NCBI GenBank assembly: GCA_009602735.1 | Contig: WELA01002751.1 | Span: 268,920 to 292,314, forward strand | Origin: Mesotaenium endlicherianum | Lineage: Eukaryota; Streptophyta; Zygnematophyceae; Zygnematales; Mesotaeniaceae | Direction of reading: 5' to 3' | DNA length: 23,395 nt | Shown here: piece after piece, positions 8,789 to 15,404 of the stretch | How positions within the stretch are numbered: position 1 is the stretch's first letter | How the letters are laid out: every line of letters starts with the position of its first letter | The notes under the pieces: model-generated | The model's database searches: none | What the model was told of the DNA's origin: nothing | What the model saw: the letters and a program-made list of their open reading frames with translations, nothing else | Translations under genes and position numbers: made by a program

Positions 8789-11341
8789 ATGTGCATGCGG
8801 CCTTGGAAGGACAGGAGCGCATGTCCATGGGCCAGCTAAAGTTGTATATGCAGGCCACAGCCGCCACGTGATCGGTAAGGCTTGGCCGGGTATATTGCGC
8901 GGGTCCGATATTGACATGCTCTCAGTTTTTTGGTTGGAAAGACGGGAAGGCACAAGCGGGGGGGNAGAGAACACGGGCGGAATGCGTGTTCATGCCTTCA
9001 AGGGTATTTCTGATGGATGAGAAAGCAGCCTTGCAATCAGAGCATGAAAACTTCAAGGGGTCCGCTTCCTCCACGTTATCGAGGCCTCTGTGGGCGACGG
9101 CGAGCACCGCAAGACAAGCAGCGGGGGTGGAGATCTGACAGACGAGGAGCTTGAGAAGCTGGCCTTCAGTCGCGTAGTGTGAGGGCTAGCTCACTGGGAA
9201 GATATAGAAAAAGGTTTGTTCAGAGCTTTGCAAGCTAGAACCCTGCCCCCCTCCCCAGCTGCTGTGCTCCCTGTCACACGCAGACGTGAATAGACGTGAT
9301 CCGTAAGCAGCCCTTAGAAGACGCTTCATCACAAAGTGGCACACCAAGCGGAGAGGCGAGAAAGGTGCGGAGGGTGGGGTGGGGTGGGGGGGAGAGGGGG
9401 GGGGAAAAAGAGAGAGAGGCAGTACCCGGCCGTCCAAGCTGAGGGCGGCGCTGTGGTTCTNCTGGGAGACTTGGGCAGAGCGCCAGCTGGCCCCGCAGGC
9501 GGCGTGAGTACTGCACAAGAAGCCCAGGCCAGGCCTGGCCGCAGGGAAGGAGCCCGTGACCCGCTGCGCAGCCAGAGTTGTGCTTGCAGGAGACTCAGGG
9601 CTGCAACTTTACGGCTGGGATTCTCTTTCATGGTTCAGGGGACCAGAATTCAGAACCAGCGGTCGGAGCTTAGAGCCTAGGTTGCAGGGTTGTGAAGGCT
9701 AGGGGTTTTATCTGGGGTCAGGGTCCGGGGTTTATGTAGTCCAGGTCTCAGAAATCGAGTTTGAGGGTTTGAGGTTCAGGGGTCGGGGTGTCAAGGCGTG
9801 TGCCGACCTGCACGATGGCGAAACCCCAGAGCGCAAACACGTGCTGCGGGACGAGGGCGTTGGCCAGGCTGCCGTGGCCCAGCGCCCCGAAGTTGCCTTG
9901 CCCGAACGAGTACACCTCCCCCGCACCTGCAGGAGAGTCGCCCCCGAGGAGGAGAGGTGGGAGAGGAGTCTGTGCCGAGGAGGAGACCGAGACAAGCAGG
10001 GGCACGGCTCTTGCAGGCACATGCGGAGATGAGCGGACGTGAACCTGTCCATGCGTCTCTGAGAATGAGCGTCTCGACAGGCGCTTCAAGGAGCTCTTGT
10101 GAAAGAGACATTCCGGGTCGAGAGCAAGCAGCGCACCGTCACAGCCCATGCGCAAGCGAGGAGCCGCACAGGCTCGTGCTGTCAAGACGCGGCGGGGGGA
10201 GTGTGCGGGCGGCAACCTGTGAGGGCGAGCGTGTGGGTGGCGCCGCATGCCACCCGAGCAAAGCGCATCTCGCGCGAGCCCTTCACGATGCGGGGCTGCG
10301 CGACATCTGTCACCTCCGCGGCCTCCTTCTGCCCCAGCTGGCCGAGCTCGGACGCGCCCCACGAGGCCAGGGCTCCCGCATCTGCTCCATGGTCGCCAGC
10401 CACACGTGGGAAGGAGGGGGGGGGGCGTGAGAGTGTGTGCGTGCGCATGCAAGAACGTATCTCGGTGAGAGAGTGCTCTCTCGCCTTTCACATTCTGGCC
10501 TCAGGTCCAATTGGGCAGGCACGCTGCCAGGTGCCAATGCACGGGGATGCCCCTTCTGAATAAAAACTGTGACCAGATGGCTCTCACGTCCCCCCCCCCC
10601 GACAGATACGACGCGAAATTTTGAAAGTCTGACACCCGGCCGAGTCTAATGCGCACTCGCGCTCTCCGCTCCCTTCCCGCAGAAGGGAGCTGGGACAGAG
10701 CGTGGGGGACAGACACCTGTCTCCTTGTCTAGTTGTGTTGTGGCGTGTAGTCACATAGTTGCTAGGTGGTAATGCGCAGCCCAGGCCACGGATGTCTTAT
10801 ATTTCAACTATGTGTTGGAATGACAGGGTGAAGTCTGGCTTACAACCCATTAGATGACGTCTCTCACACGTCAATGTCAACAGGAGGTGAAGCCCAGCGG
10901 AGGCCGTCAGAGGAAATCTCTACTGGATGGGGCTCGTCGAGAGCGAGCGAGCGAGCGAGCGAGCGAGCATTGGGTGTGCCAACGGGGGGGTCAACGGGCG
11001 GCAGAGCACCTGTGACGGCCACGGAGTGGGCCTGTCCGCACGCCACATGGGTGATGGTCCGTGTGTCAAGGGCTGCCACTCTGACAGGTGTCGGCTGCGG
11101 CGTGTGGCTGCCCACGCCCAGTTGGCCCGAGTCGTTGTTGCCCGCCACGTAGACCTCGCCGTCACTCGTCAGAAACGCCGAGTGGTACTCGCCAGCTGCC
11201 ACGCTCACCACATCCTTCCCCTCCAGGGCCTTGACAGGTGTCGGCTCATCCCTGTCCTCCTCCTCCTCCTCCCCCAGCCCCAGCTGGCCGAGGTCGCCCC
11301 GCCCCCAGGCATAGACTGCACCCTCGCACACGCTTCCCCGC
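356..11341 (-). CDS. HERC-type RLD-HECT E3 ubiquitin ligase, partial at both ends
   Basis: Predicted HECT-class ubiquitin ligase: takes ubiquitin from an E2 onto a HECT cysteine and passes it to substrates, with an RCC1-like propeller for regulation or binding. Exons 5'->3': 11341-11010, 10381-10217, 9926-9808, 9461-9426, 8485-8318, 7874-7678, 7233-7051, 6772-5320, 4986-4803, 4574-4501, 4109-3969, 3388-3345, 2794-2728, 2449-2364, 1816-1762, 1402-1307, 921-850, 400-356. All junctions are GT-AG with compatible phases, giving about 1172 codons without a stop. Domain order: seven RCC1 repeats, low-complexity linker, pre-HECT helices, HECT start. The HECT catalytic cysteine and stop codon are not in the window, and the start codon is not in these exons. 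Introns (228-940 nt) hold mainly CA/GT and purine or pyrimidine repeats. Seen: exons and repeats. Known: RLD plus HECT defines HERC proteins. Inferred: one transcript joins both halves. Confidence 0.88.
963..1078. repeat. CA/CG-rich microsatellite in an intron
   Basis: Alternating purine-pyrimidine CA, TG and CG dinucleotides inside the 922-1306 intron of the HERC-type gene; another CA-rich stretch follows at about 1155-1282. Open frames across it are low-complexity His/Thr or Cys/Val strings with no coding value. Confidence 0.85.
1523..1567. repeat. (TCCC)n pyrimidine tract
   Basis: CCCT/TCCC tetranucleotide repeats in the 1403-1761 intron of the HERC-type gene. On the transcript strand this is a purine GGGA tract. 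The same unit recurs at 12326-12380 (as GGGA) and 17871-17901. Confidence 0.85.
1762..4986 (-). other. UBE3A/HERC-like pre-HECT helical region, seven exons
   Basis: Exons 4986-4803, 4574-4501, 4109-3969, 3388-3345, 2794-2728, 2449-2364 and 1816-1762 encode a helical segment that follows the order of the region before the HECT domain in UBE3A and small HERC proteins. Landmarks: VIEEVFRSPGFLVHAF, LDIWRLRTFYQELLELYN, WIRALLVLLQCPLIGE, DAMSTRLFMIFVRLS, VVAWLATYPRDVFGG and FLRGVHKYITNR, then IPPDIAAAVK. In known relatives the matching order is a Leu-Arg-x-Phe-Tyr helix, a helix of the LLxxLxNPL kind, an LVxWLxxY helix and an FITxR helix. The 44-nt exon 3388-3345 is the least certain alone, but its frame and sequence fit on both sides. 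Confidence 0.85.
3846..3951. repeat. GA-rich purine tract
   Basis: About 100 bases of almost pure A/G on the plus strand inside the 3389-3968 intron. On the transcript strand it is a C/T tract close to the 5' end of the intron, about 20 nt past the donor at 3968. Confidence 0.85.
5320..6772 (-). other. Long low-complexity linker exon of the HERC-type gene
   Basis: A single 1453-nt exon gives 484 codons rich in Pro, Ser, Ala, Gly, Gln, Glu and Asp, with no recognisable fold. It has a Gln run (7 Gln after a Glu), poly-Ala and poly-Ser runs, and an acidic DDTDSDS segment about 50 codons in. It joins the propeller to the pre-HECT region. The frame is fixed by phase: AG from exon 7233-7051 plus G at 6772 gives Arg, and the exon ends CAG|GTACGC. 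Open frames on the plus strand here are antisense by-products of GC-rich coding sequence. Low-complexity linkers between RLD and HECT vary greatly in HERC proteins; phosphorylation or interaction roles are possible but not shown. Confidence 0.85.
6220..6249 (-). repeat. CAG microsatellite coding polyglutamine
   Basis: Seven CTG units at 6220-6240, then CTC and two more CTG. Read on the minus strand in the HERC linker frame they give Gln-Gln-Glu and seven Gln. The repeat is in frame, so length changes would alter the linker without breaking it. Confidence 0.9.
8697..8796. repeat. (GT)n microsatellite
   Basis: GT dinucleotides mixed with GCGT/ATGT units inside the 8486-9425 intron of the HERC-type gene. 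The longest uninterrupted GT run is around 8757-8787. Confidence 0.9.
8966..9183 (+). pseudogene. Possible frame-broken coding fragment, antisense in a HERC intron
   Basis: On the plus strand one frame reads RVFLMDEKAALQSEHENFKG up to about 9060. A second frame then reads VRFLHVIEASVGDGEH and ends LTDEELEKLAFSRVV-stop at 9181-9183. One extra G in the GGGG run near 9057-9060 would join the two. The second half ends mostly in G/C at codon third positions, like the coding exons here. No protein family is recognised. It lies inside the 8486-9425 intron of the oppositely oriented HERC-type gene, and an ambiguous base sits at 8965. It could be a nested gene's last exon with an assembly indel, a pseudogene fragment or chance. 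Confidence 0.3.
9366..9413 (+). other. G-run tract, potential G-quadruplex
   Basis: Repeated GGGG runs on the plus strand, just inside the donor side of the 8486-9425 intron; the transcript strand is C-rich. Four or more G runs with 1-2 nt spacers meet the usual G4 pattern. Formation is inferred only. Confidence 0.5.
9632..9790 (+). repeat. Degenerate 7-nt tandem array, telomere-like
   Basis: Within the 9462-9807 intron of the HERC-type gene the plus strand falls into about 22 seven-base units, many of the form GTTCAGG, GTTTGAG, TAGGGGT or AGGGTTT. The periodicity and G-rich TTNAGGG flavour suggest a decayed array related to the plant and algal TTTAGGG telomere repeat, although no long perfect run remains. 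Confidence 0.5.
10941..10968. repeat. (GAGC)7 tetranucleotide repeat
   Basis: Seven perfect GAGC units in the 10382-11009 intron, 40-68 nt past the donor of the first RLD exon on the transcript strand, where it reads GCTC. Similar GCTC runs lie just past the donors at 2363, 3968 and 20071. Confidence 0.95.
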
Positions 11342-13654
11342 CTGACAGCTGTCAGCCGACTGTGCTAATCTGCCAGACCTGGTAGGCGTGAATGTAGGGT
11401 TGTGTCTTTTCTTGTGATATGAGGCTGCGTGACTGTCTACAGTTGTTGTGGTGCAAACAAACTTCGCCTCAGATAAGAGAGTCTGGATTAGGGACAGTCG
11501 GGCGGTGGAGACACTTTGAAGGGTGCCAATATTTTTGCCTAGTCAAAAGTGTCTCTTGGTCAGCAGCATGAAGAGGTCGGTGCTGACGGTTCAGCTCACA
11601 TGAAGTAACCAGGAGCCAATCCAATTTGTACAAGGATGGAAGTCCTTGTAAGTGCGTGTTAGTCGCCATAAGCTTGGGAAAACATCTCGCAGCTTACTCA
11701 AACTTGACTGCTTGTGACTTCCTTGTGTGCTATTTAGTTTCACAAAGAACACAGTGAGCAGTTCAAAGCTCTGATCACGAAGACGATCAGCACCCCGAAG
11801 TAGCGGCTCATTTGGGGGCATGCCGGAGCTTTCGCTAGCCTCAGCCTCCTGATTCTCCTCTCCTTGCCACCTGGCAGTCCCGCATGCGCTGGTGCGACAC
11901 CAAGTAGTGCTGCTGAGCATGGCCTCGTTATGTGCGCCTCCCCTTTGTGCTTACTGACGCGCAAACGAAGCTTCTCAATTGGCCCCAATCTCTCGTCCCC
12001 CCCTCTTGCCCTCGCGCACACGTACATGCTGGCAAGGAAACTGACGAACAGCAGCATCCCTGGCTTGCCTGCTTGCCAGCTGGCGGCCAGTACCTCCCTC
12101 TTCTCACACATCCCCCCAGCTTCTTCTCCTTGCCCCAACCCGGCCTTCAAAGGGTACGCTTTTCCACTCAGATTCTGCTCAGGCGCCCCAACTGACTCTT
12201 CCTGGGGGTGTCCTCTTCCATGAGTTGATTAAAGAGATCCAAAAAGGTTAAAAAAACTCAGCCATGGTTTCTTTCTCTCGTGCTTCAACAGAAAATTACT
12301 GGGTACAATAGCTCGTGCCCAAACTGAGGGAGGGAGGGACAGAGGGAGGGAGGGAGGGAGGGAGAGAGGGAGGAGGAGGGGCAGAAGGTTCCAAGGGGGC
12401 TTGGAGGGAGCTTTGAATGGCAAGATTTGCAGATGAATTAGGTTTCGCCAAGTTATTCTCAAACATGTCAAAGTTGCCTCTGAAATATCCCTCCCATTCT
12501 GCAACTCCAATTATAATGAGGGATTTGTTCCGGAGAGTGGTGAAGGCCTGGAGTTTGCTGCCAGGCGGGGGGTTACAGGTAGCAGGCGGCAGGTGGCAGA
12601 GGGAGATGAAGGTGGTGAATGGGGGAGCTGCATGGAGGCTGTCCGACCAGTGATGGGGGGCTTTCCCAGCCGCTGACGATCTGACAGGCGGGGTGTCAGG
12701 ACCCTGCTCAGACGAGGTGTCCCTGTCAACGATCCACAAGAGAGTGGTGAGCATGCATGAACCCTCCTTTGCTGCTTCTCTCTGTTCTAGTCTCCCCTGC
12801 ACCTGGTGGTCCAGAGGCATATGTACTCTCCTTCACATGTCTAGCGTCTGGGTATTACCCCTGGTGCTTATGTGGGGGGGCTGTTGCTCAATTGCTCAAG
12901 AGAAGGACGAAAGGGCTCAAAATCTTCCTGACCCACGAAATGTGGCGGGCACGAATATACAACACCTTCTCGCACCGTTCCCTCAGTATAAACCTGCAGC
13001 TAATTAGTGATGCTATTCTGTCAAATGTTTCTCTTATCCCACTATCTCCTCCTTCCTTCTATGTTACTCTCGCCCGTGTCACTGTTACAAGATGCAAATT
13101 GATGGAAAGAAAATATTGACCAACTTTCAGTACAGGTTTTCTTTACGCCTTCATTTACTCCCTTAGGACCGGTTCATTCATGTCTCGCGAAACATAAAAG
13201 TTCATCCGGCCAACGGTTTGCAGGTACCGTCTTCTCCACGTTAGATTACTTACCGCTCATGAGATTTGACGCTTGCTTGCTAGAAGAAAACAGTGCAACT
13301 CGTCAGCAGGACTTGTAGTCCTGTGTCCAAGAAGAGAAAGGGCACCCAGTAAATTTACTACCAATAATTTGACACAATTTCACAACCTCTCCTAAATGTG
13401 CAAGAGAGCTGGGTTGTGTGAGTCTGAAGTCTCGAGCAGTCCGGTTCTTGCTGCTCTCACCACCGCAACTTAGTTTAATCACCACTTCCTGCATGCTGGC
13501 ATTGCCTGGTTCGGGCTGGTGGTTCTCGACTTTCCTCCTTTTCACCCTGTTTTCACCTTTCACCACTTTTCACACATTTTAGCAGTCTGCGACATGCCAG
13601 TTTGAGTACGGTATAGTCCACGGTGGACGGAACCCGTTGACTGTAACTTGTCAC
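11342..13654. other. Stretch without a supported gene, presumed 5' region of the HERC-type gene
   Basis: No coding region could be defended here. The sequence becomes less GC-rich to the right. It contains a perfect TGACAGCTGTCA palindrome abutting the first RLD acceptor (11343-11354), TGCCACCTGGCA at 11865-11876 and a GGGA tract at 12326-12380. Unassigned open frames are 11591-11920 (minus), 12296-12820 (minus), 12417-12653 (plus), 12757-13119 (plus) and 13303-13566 (minus). The last reads QEVVIKLSCGG and ARDFRLTQPSSLAHLGEVV, protein-like but unrecognised. Since the first RLD exon starts mid-codon, an upstream coding exon must exist here or beyond. Confidence 0.4.
12326..12380. repeat. (GGGA)n purine tract
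   Basis: GGGA/GAGA tetranucleotide repeats on the plus strand in the unassigned stretch between the HERC-type exons and DEG1. Confidence 0.9.
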
Positions 13655-13911
13655 ATATCGGCCCTCTCGGCACTCCGTGTGGTTGTCTGTGGTTGCTTCT
13701 TCTGAAGGACTTCTCGTGGCAGCTTGTGGTGCTCGAAAACTCGATGCCAATCCGATATCTGTACTTTCTGACAAGGCACCTCTGCCAGGGTCGCGCAGAA
13801 AGCGGAGCAAAGCTGCTGAAGCGACCTGATAGGCAGGAACAAGCTCTCATATACCACGTGTTCATTTCCCCGAAGTACGACGGTCACTTGTACTTTTCGG
13901 AGCAGATTCAT
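13655..13911 (-). CDS. Candidate first coding exon, possibly of the HERC-type gene
   Basis: An ATG at 13911 opens a frame of 86 codons before TGA at 13653. The peptide is not low-complexity: MNLLRKVQVTVVLRGNEH, then VVYESLFLPIRSLQQLCSAF and KVQISDWHRVFEHH. The pattern of two strands, a helix and a strand suggests a small beta-grasp (PB1- or ubiquitin-like) domain, but no family is recognised. It could donate at GAT AT|GTGACA in phase 2, exactly the phase required by the first RLD exon at 11341, where AT plus G would give Met. That would be a 2.3-kb intron. Alternatively it is an independent 86-aa gene or a chance ORF. Confidence 0.35.
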
Positions 13912-14181
13912 TTACCCAGTTTATCCCAGTTTCACCCAGTCTTGCTTGATCATGTTACCTCTGTATGCTTTGCCATTTCTACACCTTTCTAGTTGATCAG
14001 TCAACAGCTTGTAGAACGAATTATAAGTAGAAGAGCCGTGAGGGGTTGTGGAGGGGGAAAACTCCGTAAAGCAGACCTCTCTCCTGTTTTCAGGTTGCAG
14101 TTCTTGCTTTTATCTTTCATAGCCAGGACAACTAGTCTCATACTTTGATGTCACCGAGCTGACAGTTATACCTCAGCAACC
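13912..14181. promoter_or_regulatory. Putative promoter region upstream of DEG1
   Basis: This 270-bp gap lies between the DEG1 start codon and the leftward candidate exon, so it may serve both directions. It contains three tandem copies of a roughly 10-bp unit with CCCAGT (13914-13944), the inverted repeat GTTGA-TCAG-TCAAC around 13992-14005, a TATA-like ATTATAAG at about 14020-14027 and a pyrimidine-rich leader near the ATG. Promoter function is inferred from position; no transcription start can be seen. Confidence 0.4.
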
Positions 14182-15372
14182 ATGTCATCTCAGCTGGCTT
14201 TTAGCACTTCGTCCCTCCTGTCGCAGTTTTCTTATCAATCCCCTGTTGATGCTTTGCCCAGAAGCTGCAGACCTTGCAGGGGCCCACAAAACTTTTCAGC
14301 GAAGAACCCAACCCCGTCCACTCTTTTGCAGTTACGTCTTCAAAAGGAGTTACGGCTTGGAAATACCTCAATTAAGACAAATCTTTCTCAACACGCGGGA
14401 ACAAGTAGTACCATTTGGAAAGCTCCATTGACCACCTGCAGAGCCACTGAAGCTCCGCAACCAGAACCTGCTGCTCCTCAGCCAAAACGTCAACAGCAGT
14501 CACCTGACAGGGAAGCTTATTATGTAATTGAGAGGAAAAGTGAACAAGTTGAGCATCGGGAACGTGAGTTGGAAGATTTCCACGGTGGCAACGGAAGTGT
14601 TCAGGGGCCTCTCGGAATGGTAGAAGCGAAAGCCCAAGGTACTCCTCCTCGTGACAGCCGTAGGTCAGAAGGAGGGAGCAATCAGCACAGGCATGGTTTA
14701 GGGGTATCTGCAGGTGACAAGTGGAAGACAGTCATTGCTTCCCTGGGCCAACAAATACTTCGTATTCCCTCTCTGCTCCCTCTTTCCACCTCGCTGACAT
14801 GGCAACCAGCCAGGAAGGAGCTTCTGTCAGGCTTTGCGGCGGTCGGACTAGCCCTAGCCTTGATGACGTCAGCGCTGGACGCTGACGCCATTGTGGCGGC
14901 ACCTCACCGGCAGCTCTCGGGCGACGAGCTGGCGACTGTGGAACTCTTCCAGGAGAACACACCCTCTGTGGTTTACATAACGAACTTAGCCGTCAGGTAG
15001 CTCCTCTTACACTCTCTGGGTTGAACTGGAAGCACACCGGGTGCACAGTGAGACCACCGAAGCCCACGGATGCATCACGGCTACATCACTTTTTCTCACT
15101 CCTGTTTGAGACTATGCTTGAGACTATGCATGTAGCCTTTTGTTTCTTAGAAGGCGTGTTAGAAGGTGTGGCGTGTGCAGGCTGTGCAATTTGGTAGACA
15201 TGGTTGCTACTCCTCTTCTTACCTGCACCTTCTCCTTGCGCGTTAGGTGCCGCGTGCCACAAGGGCAAGAACTCCGCATGCTTTTTCCTTTGGGGCCGTC
15301 TTGCAGGTGCTGAAGCGTGGCTTTAGGACACATTAGTTTGGTGCTTGACGGCCACAGTTCAGCGCGCACGTG

Positions 15373-15404
<32 letters not shown>

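Larger units (their letters stand above)
7051..11341 (-). other. RCC1-like domain (RLD), seven blades over seven exons
   Basis: This part of the HERC-type gene encodes a complete seven-bladed propeller. Recognisable repeats: VYAWGRGDLGQLGLG and VYVAGNNDSGQLGVG (exon 11341-11010), ALASWGASELGQLG (10381-10217), VYSFGQGNFGALGHG (9926-9808, finishing in the 12-codon exon 9461-9426), VFAWGWGKYGQLGLG (8485-8318), VFSWGQGRWGQTGHG (7874-7678) and VFGWGEGERCQLG, which finishes in 7233-7051 with VTAGGEHSFAVY. Most repeats keep the typical A-x-G-x-x-H-S strand. Blade 4 looks short by about four residues where the ambiguous base at 9461 falls on the exon boundary, so that exon may start differently. RLDs bind GTPases, membranes or partner proteins; which applies here cannot be told. 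Confidence 0.92.

Noticed and set aside
12296..12820. Overlapping open frames on both strands (for example MARFADELGFAKLFSNMSKL on plus at 12417)
   Set aside because: Neither is recognised, both overlap repeats, and no splice context or family supports one strand over the other.
12757..13119. Plus-strand frame with an immunoglobulin-like string (LSFTCLASGYYPW)
   Set aside because: It is a short chance resemblance without the rest of an Ig fold, a domain partner or splice context.
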